A DNA stretch of 64,000 nucleotides from Leptasterias polaris (GCA_037783415.1 JAZGTN010000007.1:2253501-2317500), one strand, 5' to 3'; shown: positions 9,925-22,636, counted from the first letter of the stretch. Made by a program: numbers and translations. The notes: a model not told the origin generated them from the letters alone.

Positions 9925-12900
9925 CTGTAAGATTTAACAATTCATTAAAACTTATCAGTGAACAAGTCATTTGAGGCACCACACTGCTATCTTCGTCAGT
10001 AGCTGAACGAGTTCTCAAACGTACAAGCAAATGAAATGCAAACAAATGCAGATGAAATGGATAAAATAATTATTGTTGGTCATCTCAACATCTTTTCGTT
10101 ACTCAAGGAACAAAGGGCATTGTCCACAGTGGTGTAGCTAGGGACGTCCCCCTCCCTCAATTGATGTCCGTTGGATAATTTGGATACTTTAAACACTATT
10201 TTTCTTTACACGCAGGCAATGTACTGGTTAAACTAACGCCAGATTATTATATGAAAATAGTAAATTACATAACAAAGGGCGCTGGAAAAGGACTTTTTTC
10301 AAAAATAGGCAAACGGAAACTTGGTAAGATCTGCCCCCCTAGAAAAAATGGTGCACCCCATTGTGCCCCCAAAAGTTTGCAGTAAAGGCATTGACTTGAT
10401 GGTCAAGTCGTTAAATTTCTGTCGCGGTGATAGCGGAAGGGCACTCTCCCATCATCCCGCGAGAGGGCTGCTCTGCGCGAGACTACTGCTCTCAAGACTG
10501 GTAAGGATTGGCAGTCAGCAACTTCGCGTGAGAGCAGTGATCTCGCGAGAGCAGTCTTTATTACGCTACCGCCACGCGACTCTACAAACATTAGCGACTT
10601 GTCCACACGTCTAGTAAAGGCATGACGAGATGGTGGTACGGCATCATCCGATGTTTCTCTAAACTTTATTTTGAAATCGATCAAAGAAATGGCACTTACG
10701 ACTTTCGCAAAATTCGCCACTGTAAGCTGTCCCTTCACACTCACAGGTTTTCGTGTTGTCTTCCAATCGGCACAAACCGTGTACACAGGGGCTGTCAAAA
10801 CCGCATTCGTCTATACGTTATACGAACATCAATAATTGAAATAATATGATTTACTTATCGTATTATGACAGCCACTCGTTGCATTCCGTTTCAGTATTTT
10901 GTTATAAACAAAGCTTATAAAATACTTGGTTTGAAGTACTGGTTCAAAAACATTTTAAAATATATATTTATATATAAAATAATATCGAGTTTAACCAATT
11001 GAAAGGTTTTAAAACTATTGTTTTATGCTTGCTAGAAGCGGAGATTTTGGACACTAGGTGGCAGAAAATAATGTACAGGCCTACTGTTTTGACACTCCAA
11101 AATTTAATATAGGAGTCCCATAATTAAATTTTGGAGTGGCAAAATATTGTATGACACGAGACGCATGTTCTACCAATCAAATGACAATTGTTTTATAGTG
11201 CGGTATTTAAAAATACTATCTGGAAGAATGGTTTATTGTTTATTAATTAAAAAGAAAATTTCGCATTTGCTTCCACCAAATATTTGATTCCTCGAATGCT
11301 ATCGAATCTACTTACCCTGCATCACAACGGCAATCTCTGCAGGGTGGCTCTTGACGGCCAAGCTGTTGTCGTTCTCTGTGAACAGAACAGACACCAGCCG
11401 GAATCCATACCGCACACCAGAACGTATCCTGTTGAGGGAGTATCTGCTCTCCATTTTGTCAAATTGATAGATGCGGTCTGGTACCCCGTCTTGACTGATT
11501 GTGAACTCGTAGAAGTCAACTGGTCTCTCTGCTGGTTTCCAGGTTAATAGGGCTGTTGAATTACTCGTTAATTGCAGGACAGCGTCTGATGGCGCGTGTG
11601 GTACTAAAGAGAGATATATAAATTAAATAACCAATGAATATCGTAGGACTAGATTTTTATTAACGTCATAGACCCCTCACACTGACGTCACGTGCAGCTG
11701 CTGTTCTCCCAAGCTCTGCCATTTTGGGGATTCAACAAGTTGCAAGTGAAGTTTTAGTGCACGTATAACCGCATGTGATGCACACTGCCCCCCAAAACAT
11801 GTTGAATCCGACTCAAAAATAGCGCAATAAAAAGTTATTTTTGGCAATGACGTCATGTGAAATGGGTCAGGGATGTATGCAAATATTGACTGCTTCGGTT
11901 AAAACTACAACTCTCTCGGCGCGTCCAATGGAAAACAGAACGCTCTTGTTATCACCAAGGGAGTCTTATAGCCATAACACCTGTAGAAACAGTTAATATT
12001 TGTTTTATAACACCCCAAACATTGTGCCTAGACGTCTAAGTACAAGAAGCCAAAACAAAGCCAATGTTTCATCAGGGACCTATATGCAAGGTGTGTCATT
12101 TTATTTACAGCCATTTGTGGTTCTCCTGGGAAGGAGACCGGGTTGAAATAAAAATGAATATGTCAACTGGCAGAATATCTGATCTTCCATAATAATATTA
12201 CAATCATTGTCATCAAAATCAAGGTCGAGAAACCGATTCAAAAAGGCAGACTCTAATGACTTTAGATATTTAACAAATAACAACTGTTAGATTTAAAGAC
12301 AGCCATCCGGAAACATTCAACTTACATGTCCAAATAACTGCCACAATGTTTAGTTCCACCAGGATATCGCCTTGAAGAACTGCATCTACGCGTACACCGT
12401 ACTCCTCAGCAGCATTTAGTCCTTCAAACGTATGAGACGCCCCTGCCTCAGCGTCCACCAGGACGGCTTGGGTGGGCGTACCTGGCGGATGCTCTAGACT
12501 GACCTTGTACTGCTTGATATTATCGGCTGGATTAGGTGGGTCGGACCATTTTATTTCAAAGGAGCTTGCTGTCTTCCTTTCGATCGAAGCAAGGGGTAAC
12601 TCTAAAAAAATGAATATGCAAAACGAAAAACAATACTTCGGGGCTGCATGGCTTTTTCGCATTGCATTCGGCAACTAAAATATTGAAATCCCCCTTTTTG
12701 CCCTTTGACCTTTCATGTACTTTTTAATTCCCTTATATCGTCAGCTACAGTTCGAGAAGTGCCACAAAGTCCCCAGCATACAAACCTTTGGAGAAAAACC
12801 GAGTTTTAAGTTAAGCTAATTTTGGAACCATTGGTTATTAGCAGAGCGTTCTCCATTTAATCTTTGAAACTTTATATTAAGGGAAGTAGGGATCCTGAAT

Positions 12901-15900
12901 CATACAAATCTCTATACATAGTTCCCACATGACGTCACAGCAACCACAGAAACGGCCCGCCGCCATCTTTACGGGCAAATCGTCCGTGTGTACGTGTACA
13001 CGTGTGATTGTGTGATCGACGCGTGGGACACACACACACAGGAGGCCGTCGCATGCAGCTGTATTATCAAGATTGACCCCAAACGTCAACAAGTTTAACC
13101 TCTGACACATCAACCCTCACAAACGTAAACATGGTAAACACTTGCTGCATTAAAGGTTGTCAGAACCGATCGAATCGTGTAAAAAAATCATTTTATTCAA
13201 TACCGGCCATAATTACGAATCAAGGGGATGGAACGAGGGAACTTTCACGGAAAAGACGTGAGCTCTGGCTGACCAGAATTCACCGAAGAGGCGATCTAGT
13301 TCCGTCCCGCAGTTCAAGTGTTTGCTCAGATCATTTTCACTCAGGTAAGTTAAAGTACGTTTTCGATGTACAAAATAACTGAATATTGAGGCTCTACATA
13401 CTGAACTTTAGGAATACACTGTAGGCCTATCAGAATTATTTTCGATTATCGTGCGCATTGTTGTGCGATAAGTAAACATTAATGTTGGACTCGGCCGGTT
13501 GTTTGTGAACTTGTGGCTATCATGTGTATAACGTTTTAAAAATAAACACCTCACTGACACTATAAAGTCATACTAGTTAGTGAGTGGAGTGCTAGTAGGT
13601 GTTGTGTAGGTAGAATAGAGCAAGGTAACTTTGACAGGGGTAAATGTTGGCTTTGTTTAATAAATTAAATGGCCACCACCATGACCTTGCTTTAAAAAAA
13701 TTGCTGAAAAGAGCAGGAGCATCAATTTAAAACATTTATAATATTATATTAATTTTAAATGAATTACAAATCCAAAGTTGTTGATACTTTAATGTATATT
13801 ACCCCATATTAGGAAGCTAAATTTCCATTGGAAGTTCATCTCATTCTAGGTTTAAATAACTCTAATTGAAAAATAATGTTTTAAAACTTGAACTTACTTG
13901 GGGGTGGGGGCTGGCCCCATTTTGGGTGGTTATCTTTTTAAAATTATTATTATTATTAATCTAAACCAAATTATTATTATTATTGAAAACAAATGTAAAC
14001 GTTTTTTGGGGGGAAGGATTTCTGTGTAGGTGAAATTTGGTGAGTTTGTGGTGGGAAGTGGCCTGTCCAGTACGCAACCTGACCCGTAGTATTTTGTTGA
14101 AAATGGGCGACTACTTCCCCCACCCTTTTCACTCGCCGGATTAAAATAAATCCGCCAGCATATACATGTAGGGCTACATGAAGATAGGTCAGTTGGTAAA
14201 GCACTGGCATGTTAATCCGGAGGTCATTGTTTCAAATCCCACTCCAGTCACTTTTTCTTTGTTCAACCCCAAATCATCGGATTAAAAATACATACTTTTT
14301 TTCCTCCAACAGGCAAGCCATCTTATCTCCATGATTCAACAAGTCCTGATTGGGCACCTTGTATTAAACTCGGCTATGAAACTTCACTTGCGAGTCCAAC
14401 AAGACACCAACGTGCCGTAAGTCGCCGTAAGAAGAAGATCGATGCAGAACAGAAATCATCCAAAGAAGATAAAACTGAACCTGCAGCTAGCCATCGTGTC
14501 TGCAGTTTTCTTCTCTCAGGCAGTCTACAATCCTCCATATCTACTACAGAGCATAGTGAATTATCACCTGAGATGCCTGATGAAGCCAAGATGAGAAAGC
14601 TAATGACAGATGAAATAAATAGACTAACCACTGATAATCAACTCTTGAGACAGCAAAACCTGGACAGTCAAATTACACCCGAATCTTTCAATGATGACCA
14701 CAAGGTCAAACATTACACTGGACTGGCCTCATTTACTGTTTTAATGGCAGTTTTCCATTTTTTGGAGCCTCACATAAATGAAAACGGAAGGTCTGTTTTA
14801 ACAAAGTTCCAGAAGGTTATTTTAGTATTAATGAAATTAAGGCTTAATTTGTCTGTGCAAGATCTTGCCTACAGGTTCTCTGTTTCTAAATCAACTGTTT
14901 CTAGAATATTTTTAAATACAATAGAGATGATGCATATCAGGATGAAAAATTTAATTTTTTGGCCTGAAAGAGAGGATCTTAGAAAGACAATGCCAATAGA
15001 ATTTCGGAAATACTTTGGGTTCAAGGTTGCAATTATTATTGATTGTTTTGAAGTGTTTATTGAAAGGCCATCTAATCTTAAAGCTCGTGCTTCCACATGG
15101 TCTTCTTACAAGCATCATAACACCATCAAGTTTCTTATAGGCATCACACCACAAGGTGTTATATCATTTTTGTCAAAGGCATGGGGGGGAAGAGCAAGTG
15201 ATAAATATATCACTGAAAGGTGCAACATTTTGGACAAATTGCTTCCTGGAGACTTGGTTTTAGCTGATCGGGGATTTGATATTCAGGACAGTGTTGGTTT
15301 GATGTGTGCAAGTGTAAAAATACCTGACTTTACAAGAGGGAAGGCACAACTAAATTCTATTGAAGTTGAAAGAACCCGGAAAATAGCACACTTGCGAATA
15401 CACGTGGAACGAGTTATTGGACTTCTCAGAAACAAATACACTATATTGCAAGGTACATTGCCAGTTGTTTATCTATTTTGTAGCTTAATTGCTGGAAATG
15501 TTGCAGTGACTGCTGCTCTACTGGGAGCTTGTGAAATTATACCATGGCACGCTTCATCAATTTTTTTGTCAGTGTTCTGTTTCTTTGTTTTGGAGCTTGT
15601 AAAGTCAATCTCTCTGACTTCCTTATACTCAGCTTTGTGAAGTGCAGTTGGTAGAACCCAGTAGGCCTTCTCTTGTGTTACAGTTTTAGAGTTCCTAAGT
15701 TTCACTGTGGCTTCAATGGCAAAGAGAAGAGCTCCGATGTGACTGCAGGCTTCACCAAGTCCTGCCATGCAAGTGCAATGGGCTGCCAAGACTTCACCAT
15801 CTTTTCGAGAGATTAACCAAGGCAACAATGGGCTCTCTCGTAATCTCTGTGAATGTTGAACCTGCAAGCATTAAAAGGAAAAACAAAAGACTAATTTGTC

Positions 15901-18900
15901 AATTCACAGTAATAGCCTATAGAAAGAAAGAAAATGTTAAGAAGAGTAAATTAAGGACTAGCACAGAGCCCAATTTCATGGCGTTGCTTACTGGTAAGTT
16001 CTTTGCTTACGGATACCATTCCCCTTTTATTACTGGGTTAGCGATGAATTTCTACCCTGGCAGAGTGTGTGTAAGCAAGGTATGCTTAGTTGTGAAGTAT
16101 GCAAATGCACGTACGTGCACAAGAAAAAAAACTCAACAAAATGTGGAACTTTATGTACGCTAATTTAAGTGAGCACTAATTTTTTGCTTGCGGTAAGCAT
16201 GCAGCGCCATAAAATTAGTTGGTCTCCAAGGTTTAAAAATACTTTTTGTACCATGACATTCATGAAATTTTTAGTAAATCAGATTCCCAGTAACCACGCA
16301 AAACATAACATTCAAATTTTATGCGCATGAGCCATGCAAAACAACAATTTTGTGATGGAGGACTGCGCATACATGTTCATGCATCCACAGCACATGCATA
16401 CACTTTTAAGTGGCCATGGTTTTACTAGTACTATGATGTTGCTAAATATGTTTTTGATATCATTAATGGCCTACGTTAGACAGCCATTCATGATTATACC
16501 CATCATCCATTGAAAATGTTGACAAGGTTTATTATTACATTAAAAACAAAATGAAATAAATGTAATTGTAAACAATTATAAAAAATATCTAACCTTTGCC
16601 TTTACCACGATGAAATCATTCGCAGCAACCTTGAAGTTTCTAACATCCCTCACAAATCCAGAAATAAAGTAGTTGTACGATTCCAGTGATTTATATGCTT
16701 TCAGTTTCTGCAGTGTGTATGAGCTTTGTTTGTTTACCAGATAGTTGACAATGTCTGGATAGGAGATGTCTGGCAATCTAACAACGTCGGAGGACCAGTC
16801 CACTTCCTTAATTTCGTATGGGTCAACTCCATGAATCAATTTCTTTTTTATTTCATAACGTTCTCTTGTTGGACGGTCAAACGTCGAGCTCAAACTCAAT
16901 ACAATATCCTTGAGCTTGCTTGCAGCCTGCTTCTTCTTAACCGGATTATCTTCTTTTTGCATATTTCAGAAAAGATTTGTTTAAAAACGCCGGTCCTTCC
17001 TCTACTTCCTGTGTAACGTTGTCGTCAGTCATGTCAGTGTGTTTACATCCGTACGTTTTGGGGAATACCCGGCCGGAAAAAACCAGAGAAAGGTCACCAG
17101 AAGAGGGGGGCAAACAGAAACTACACACTGTTCGCGTGCTGCATGCTAGTAGCTAGCGATCGATGTTTGCCCGTAAAGATGGCGGACGCTGGGTTACCGT
17201 GACGTCATTGCAACCCATCTATTATAGATAGTTCCCAGTAGACGCCATCTTTACGGGCAAATCGCATTTTGGCTTGCAGGCGCGTCAAGCGCTCAAATTA
17301 TTAACGCAGCCGCGTCATTCACAAACCAATCATGCAATGAGTTTGGTGAAATGTGCGCGTGCTGCACGCCGTTCTCACGCGTAACGCATGACTGTGTGTT
17401 CCAAATTGCCCGTAAAGATGGCCGACTTACGTCATACTGCAACCTATCTATTAACGAGTTGTTATTTAATTAACGAGAACATTCATCGTATAAGCTGTAC
17501 AAACGTAATCTGCGTGCAGTTCTATGTGAAGGGACAAAATCACTTCATTACGAATACCGGTTCATGAAAGTGAAATAGACTGATTTTATGCCGAACATGC
17601 CCGGGAAACCTATATTATTTGCAACCCACGTCACATAAACTGTAAACTATTTTAAACAACAGAGATGTTTTAAAAACAATATAATTCAAATAATAATAAC
17701 TTACTGATGTTAACGGCTACATATGGAAGTTGCAAAGGCCTGACCCCTATGCTTCTTATTTCACCCTTCTGTGTATACAGAGCAATATAATTCATGGATG
17801 TGTCCGTAATAGAATAACTATACATTGTGATGGTCTTAGCAACGACTTCACTGTCAAGCACCGTAGTTTCTAAACCATCGATGATGACGGAGAACACCAG
17901 AAGATAGTTGTCGAAGTCACCGATGGTGGCGTTCCATTTACATTCGATGACAGATTGGCTGTTTACTTGGATTATAAATCCTGTTGGCTGGGGAGGCCGC
18001 TCTTAAAACAAATAATGCACCACAAAATAACATATAAAAAAATAACATTCGCAGGGATTGAAAGAAACAACAATCTTTAGTTTGTATGTAAAAGCTTGCT
18101 TTCTGCGTGTTTTCACCCAAACGCCCCCACTTCGTTGAGATGTAGAACAACACCATTTTACTTAATCTCTTTGGAATTCCTCCCCGGTGCACGTTTCCCC
18201 AAATTCTACAATCTGGACTGCTTAAAGAGAAATACCAATTCCTACCATAGGCTCCGCTGAATTTTATTTTGTATTAATGTTTTATTTTATTTTCGAAAAA
18301 CATGCGAAACCAGCACATTTTATCAAGCTCGATCCATCCGATGTCTATTACCAGAAAACAGTCGACAGTTTTGAGGGATAGCGTTGTTTTAAAAAGCGCT
18401 CATTTTTAGACGCAGGTCCTGTTTCTTGAAGCGTTAGTTTTGTACTCATTGTAGTGTGTGTCAGTTTGTGGGAAACGGCCGAGTAGCGTTTTGTTTATTA
18501 CTTGGTAAAAGTGTGATTTATGAAAATAAAAGACAGTGACTCTAAGTTGAACTCACCTATTGGTAAGAAAGTGATGTCAGCAGATGAACTTTTGACCACT
18601 TGGTGGTTGGGGTCATTTGGCGTACTCAAGACAGACACAAGTACAAAGCCAAATTGTGTCCCGTAAGTAAGATTTTCAAGCACGAACTTCGAACTAGTTG
18701 ATGGGATCTGAAACACCGTTCCTGCCCTGCCGACTGTGGTAACGGTCAGCTCATAATAATCGACAGGCCCTTGGGCTTTGGTCCATGTTAGAGTGGCTGA
18801 GGTATCCCCCATAAGTTGCAGGACAGCGTCCGTTGGTGCTCGTGGCACTAAAACAAATTGGGAGAAGCTCGTGTTAAATAGATTTGGCGGCATTGATGAA

Positions 18901-21591
18901 AACTGAGCTGATTACGGTCTATAGACCCTGCATATGACGTCATAAGCTCAAACAGCGCCCTCTTCGAGGTCAAATGGCAACCAATCATTGGCCGAGAGTT
19001 GAAAGTGTGTTCAACCTCAACAAATGCAGCCTAAGTAGGTGTCAAAACTGGCGGCTGTAGCTAGCTACGGCTGTTGCGTGCTAAACGTATTGCTATGGGC
19101 CTCCTTTACTTCAACGCATATTCACCAGACCATCAAGCCGTAGATGTAGCCACAAACGCTAAGTCAGGCACAACCCAAAGCCATATGAGACCATGGATTC
19201 AGCTTTGGCTTCGTCTCCTGATTTGGCTTCGGCTCCGGCTTATTCATGGTCGCCTCGTTGAAGCCATTATACGGAAAGCGTATATTTAAACATAGAGCAA
19301 GGACCAGTTTTTTATGGTTTAAACAAATGGTTGTAGTTGTTGTTGTTTTGCTGATAGGTTAAGTAAAAGGTTCAGCTTATTTTTTGAATGCATCTAATTG
19401 TGTTCATATTTGTATTGTAAGGGAACGGATTATTTCGATTTGAGACTATCTCTTTAAGTTTTGTCTACACTGTTCATGGAATGACGTGTCACACTGTATT
19501 CCTACAGAAGAAAGTAGGTCAGTTGGCCAGTAGAACTCGTGTATAAATCTGTTATTTTTGTGATTTAACTTAGTATGCATATTTAATTTAGTTTTGTCCT
19601 TGAATGAAAGGTGATCTTTTTGATGATTACACATTAATTTCTGTTTCCTACCAAATTATTTATTGGCGGATGATTTTATAGTGATCCGGCCATGAGGAAA
19701 ATTATTGGCAGTCCTTTTCCGATGAGCTTGTCCTATTTTGAACATCGTGTTGCGGTACAGCTCAGATTGATGCATAAAAAGCACTATTTTGTTACCTTTA
19801 CGGAGGAAAAGCTATAGTCTGTAATACCTGACGTGCTTTGGTGAGTCATTTTATTATGTTTAGGAGGATTTTGACATATATCATTACGTTCATTTTGTGG
19901 GTTTTGAGTTGTGTAGTATCCACAATGTCTCTGTGGTTGTCATATTTTGTACACGTTGTTATGGTCGTTTTGTAAACAGAAAGGAAGCAACTGCATACAT
20001 ACTGCGCTGTATTATGTGTGGAACGCGTCGTTGTGGCCATGTTTGCGGAATGTGTGTACTTGTAATACACGTATGTATGGGCTTAGCGTGTGACTGCATG
20101 CTGCGTAAAATAAGGACCATGGTATTAAAAGTATGGGGTGCTTCATTACTGTATGTTGTACTTGATGGTAGAGATTAAACGTTTTCTTTGGTCTCTGCTA
20201 CCGTTACTATAGATTGTACAATTTGAAGAATATAATTTATTTGGTTCCTTTAGGTGGTTTAGGCTGTATTCCCTTCGCCTATCACAATCACTTCATCTCT
20301 AAAGGGAGGTTTAACCATTGCAGGGGTAAGACTTTTTAATCTTCACACACTGTACTTTCTCATAATAAGTAAATTATCATTTGTCACTTATAAGTTGTAT
20401 TTATTACCGGATAGAGAACATTTAATATCACTAGGATTTTCTGTCTTGGTTACAGGTTTTTGTTTGTTTGCTATATTTCTTGTGAATATCTGGAAAGATT
20501 AAAAGACGCACAAACAGTACCAACATAGACAATCAGCAGTCCAGTTCTCAATCATTTTTGTAGGGCCTAACCACCATCACCATCAGTAAGACGGTGAGCC
20601 ACTACAGTATAATAATAATTTAATGTTGGACCATCCGGGAAATTTAGTTTTACATAAAAGCAATGCTCTTGTGATACTTACAAGTCCAAACAGTAGTAAA
20701 TATGTTTAAATCGACGGAGATATCGCCGTGCAGAACTGCATCTAGCCGTACAACATACTCTTCACCAGCGTTTAAATTTGAAAATGTGGTCGAAGCTCCT
20801 GCCGCTGCGCCAATTAACACCCGAATGGCGGTTGTTCCTGGCGGGTGTTGAAGTTGGACATCATACTGCTTGATACTGTAGGCTGGATTAGGAGGCTCTG
20901 ACCACGTGATTTTAAAGGATGAGTCCGTCCTTGCGTTTATAGTTGCGGGAGGTAATTCTGTAACAACAGGAGAGAGTAAAACAAAGATAATCAAACAATA
21001 CAAAATAAATGATAAATAAGAACTGCAAAACACATTTTTTTAAAGTAAATGAAAATAAACAAATAAATAAACTATCAGTGTGGTAACTTTGCAATATACA
21101 CCTTTACTGGGTAGGCTACTAGTAGTTTGGATGAAGCAATAACATGATAAGATGGAAGGACTGACAATGAATTTGAGTATTCATTTCAACCTACTTAAAT
21201 GAACATGCACAAATGCGGACACGTTTCAAACATCGGATGTTATCACCATTGATAAAGACTCATTGTTTTACTCAAAACTGTAGCATTTCGAGCAAAACCA
21301 TTTCAAGAGAAGTTTTTGTTTATAACTATCATTATACCATGTAAGATATGTGCAAATCTGTGGAAATTCTAACTACTGTCTTGTAATTTTGAGTCGAATA
21401 ATAGGCAGGAGGTATTCTTAGGCACTAACGGATTAAGTTAACAAAAACAGATAAAGTTTATAAAATAATAAAGAAATAAATATGAAGTATCGATTTTAAT
21501 ATATAATTCAAAACTCACCAATACATGAATACATTCCAAAGAGAGTCAGTAAAACAAGCCCAAGTGATACAAATTTCTTGTGCAGTGCCAT
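9851..21591 (-). CDS. Secreted/GPI-like surface protein with 5 FN3 domains and one EGF domain (8 exons)
   Basis: The model joins 21591-21519, 20957-20682, 18847-18557, 18001-17705, 12601-12326, 11603-11316, 10810-10700 and 9924-9851. All junctions are GT-AG and phase 1, and the sum is 1686 bp (561 residues). Order: signal peptide, FN3-a, b, c, d, e, EGF, hydrophobic tail. Exons a and d are both 276 bp and clearly similar (WSxPPNPA, IKQY, HPPGT). Exons b and e share PRAP/PHAP...DAVLQL. An internal duplication therefore built the array. The C-terminus ([15 protein letters not shown] then stop) has no cytoplasmic tail, so it reads as a GPI-attachment signal; a single-pass anchor is the alternative. 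The role is probably cell-surface adhesion or binding; no partner can be named. An ISL2EU transposon sits in the c-d intron. Missed small exons are possible. Confidence 0.8.
9925..10699 (-). other. Intron, FN3 gene
   Basis: No recognised element. It contains a CTCGCGAGAG-rich stretch (10440-10560) whose open frames on both strands have no recognisable product. Confidence 0.5.
10700..10810 (-). CDS. EGF-like exon
   Basis: A 111-bp phase 1-1 exon with six cysteines in EGF spacing: [13 protein letters not shown], then TCECEG, then GEFCE. It has no obvious calcium-binding consensus beyond the leading acidic residue. Confidence 0.85.
11316..11603 (-). CDS. FN3-e exon
   Basis: A 288-bp phase 1-1 exon. 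[11 protein letters not shown]...[17 protein letters not shown] has the FN3 tryptophan, followed by [13 protein letters not shown] (tyrosine corner). It resembles FN3-b. Confidence 0.85.
11604..12325 (-). other. Intron, FN3 gene
   Basis: Contains GACGTCA-rich sequence (11660-11880) resembling MITE ends elsewhere in the window, but no clean inverted repeat was found. Confidence 0.4.
12326..12601 (-). CDS. FN3-d exon
   Basis: A 276-bp phase 1-1 exon: [34 protein letters not shown], then [16 protein letters not shown]. It is closely similar to FN3-a (20682-20957). Confidence 0.88.
13131..15640 (+). CDS. THAP-domain DDE transposase (ISL2EU), exons 13131-13344 and 14313-15640
   Basis: Exon 1 encodes a THAP zinc finger: [10 protein letters not shown]...ELWLTRIHR...VCSDHFHSG (C2CH). 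The TCAG/GTAAGT donor joins phase-correctly to exon 2 after CAACAG, giving 513 residues. Exon 2 holds a coiled segment ([16 protein letters not shown]), a helix-turn-helix ([16 protein letters not shown]) and a DDE_4 catalytic core with all three acids visible: [17 protein letters not shown] and [13 protein letters not shown]. From about codon 455 on, the frame runs antisense through the SWIM gene, so the natural C-terminus is lost and the last ~57 residues are junk. The intron carries a SINE. Catalytic residues are intact but activity is doubtful. Confidence 0.8.
14170..14290 (+). mobile_element. tRNA-derived SINE
   Basis: The box A-like TAGGTCAGTTGGTAAAGC and box B-like TTTCAAATCCC are spaced as in a tRNA, followed by the tail TTTTTCTTTGTTCAACCCC. 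It shares body and tail with the copy at 58325-58480. It lies in the transposase intron. Confidence 0.7.
15469..16962 (-). pseudogene. ISL2EU second protein, SWIM domain, truncated (exons 16962-16594 and 15861-15469)
   Basis: Exon 1 (123 codons) encodes [20 protein letters not shown] and ends VVKAK; it joins in frame to [15 protein letters not shown]. Exon 2 carries a SWIM zinc-finger signature: [20 protein letters not shown]. In intact ISL2EU elements this protein continues into a YqaJ-type nuclease. Here the frame ends 132 codons into exon 2 and meets the transposase, so the nuclease is deleted. Confidence 0.7.
15870..16593. other. Intron of SWIM gene
   Basis: AT-rich noncoding DNA inside the transposon. 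Nothing else recognised. Confidence 0.4.
17229..17458. mobile_element. Short ISL2EU-related MITE
   Basis: TAGTTCCCAGTAGACGCC with CATCTTTACGGGCAAAT at the left, and ATTTGCCCGTAAAGATGG with CAACCTATCTA at the right. The terminal GCCATCTTTACGGGCAAAT motif is shared with the neighbouring full element, so this ~230-bp copy is likely a non-autonomous relative next to it. Confidence 0.7.
17705..18001 (-). CDS. FN3-c exon
   Basis: A 297-bp phase 1-1 exon: [17 protein letters not shown], then [20 protein letters not shown]. It is the most divergent FN3 of the set, with no close partner here. Confidence 0.75.
18002..18556 (-). other. Intron, FN3 gene
   Basis: No repeat or coding signal recognised. 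Confidence 0.4.
18557..18847 (-). CDS. FN3-b exon
   Basis: A 291-bp phase 1-1 exon: [35 protein letters not shown], then [14 protein letters not shown]. It pairs with FN3-e. Confidence 0.85.
18848..20681 (-). other. Long intron with repeat fragments
   Basis: Contains a GACGTCATAAG...AGCGCCCTCTTCGAGGTC fragment (18930-18990) related to the MITE at 32400, and a GGCGGCTGTAGC/GGCTTCGGCTCC segment (19050-19270) related to sequence inside the foldback element near 25920. No genes seen. Confidence 0.5.
20682..20957 (-). CDS. FN3-a exon
   Basis: A 276-bp phase 1-1 exon: [36 protein letters not shown], then [16 protein letters not shown]. It is the first domain after the signal peptide and is near-duplicate to FN3-d. 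Confidence 0.88.
20958..21518 (-). other. First intron, FN3 gene
   Basis: AT-rich; nothing recognised. Confidence 0.4.
21519..21591 (-). CDS. First coding exon: signal peptide
   Basis: [20 protein letters not shown] then YSCIG, a basic N-region and hydrophobic core, ending at a GTGAGT donor in phase 1. An in-frame upstream ATG exists, but this start puts the hydrophobic core at the N-terminus. Confidence 0.8.
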
Positions 21592-22636
21592 TTCAAACAA
21601 AACTATTTCCCGTATGGGTTTCAATTGTAGTCCCTCGAAACGCGTATAGTCTCGTGAATTGCAAGCGCGTGTAGATGCGATCACGTTCAAACAAAAATAT
21701 TATGAACTGTTCTCAATAAATAATTGCTATGAAATGAGATACCTTCTGATGAGCGAGTACCACACGACATTGAACTTTTTATTTTCTTTCTCTGTGTCTT
21801 GTCTCTGTCTTTCTCTGTGTTGTTGTTTTAAAACGGAGTAGGGCTGCAACCAGGACAAGGTCACGTTGTTTTAACATCTCGTGAAGGTTACGCACGTTCC
21901 CACGATCGAGTTAATTCACAATGTCAAAACAAGCATTATAATTATAAAACAAACCATTACAATCCCACCTGGTACGAAGCCATCTTTCATAACCTTCCGC
22001 CGTAAATGCAATCTTCTTACTTTGCGGTCTTCTGGGAGGGCCCCCTCTGCACCCAGGCAGGGGTAGTCCAGCTGCCCTGGACCCAGGCAGACCCTTCGCC
22101 GGCCTCGCACGCTCGGTCTTTCCGTTACTCTCCATGTAGCATCCATACGTTTGTATTTGTTAAAGGGAGGGTATACCTTTGGTAATTACTCAAAAAAATT
22201 AAGGATCATAAAAACCTTGGTAAAAGAGCACCCAAATGCTGTTATTATAGAACATTGTTAGAAACAATACGTTTGAAGTAACGTTGTTTTAGGGAAAGAG
22301 CTAATTTTTCACACACAAATGGAATCTAACAAAAGCACAGGCATAGAGCCTTTCTCAAGCATCAGAAAGCAAACTATCTTTCTACGCGTACACCGTTGGG
22401 TGCCTTAGATAACAAAGAAACATAGTCCCTGGATATGGACGGGTTAGCGTCGGGGTCCATCAGGGATGGAAAGAAGAATTACGTCATAGACGTCAACTCT
22501 CTCTCAGTTCCCCAGGCTGGAGTTGAAATGGGAAAACCCATGAAGGACGGTATTGTTTTGATGTGCCTGATCCAATGTAAAGCATAATCCGATGAAAAAG
22601 TACATGTAAGAAAAACTATAGTTTGACCTGATGTTA
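21592..22636. other. 5' flank of FN3 gene with MITE fragment
   Basis: A GC-rich patch (22020-22140) of unknown origin. TTAAAGGGAGGGTATACC at 22160 begins a MITE-like sequence related to the TTAA family; its right end was not found. No promoter can be assigned. Confidence 0.4.

Larger units (their letters stand above)
12916..17220. mobile_element. ISL2EU-type DNA transposon, internally deleted
   Basis: Left end CATAGTTCCCACATGACGTCAC and the inverse near 17185-17220 form imperfect terminal repeats, both leading into GCCATCTTTACGGGCAAA. The element encodes a THAP-DDE transposase (+) and a convergent SWIM-domain protein (-), the two-gene layout of ISL2EU. The 3' ends of both genes are missing at about 15465, so it is probably non-autonomous. 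It lies in an intron of the FN3 gene. Confidence 0.8.

Noticed and set aside
10321..10798. Overlapping ~100-codon open frames on both strands
   Set aside because: They overlap the EGF exon or repeat-like CTCGCGAGAG sequence; no domain recognised.
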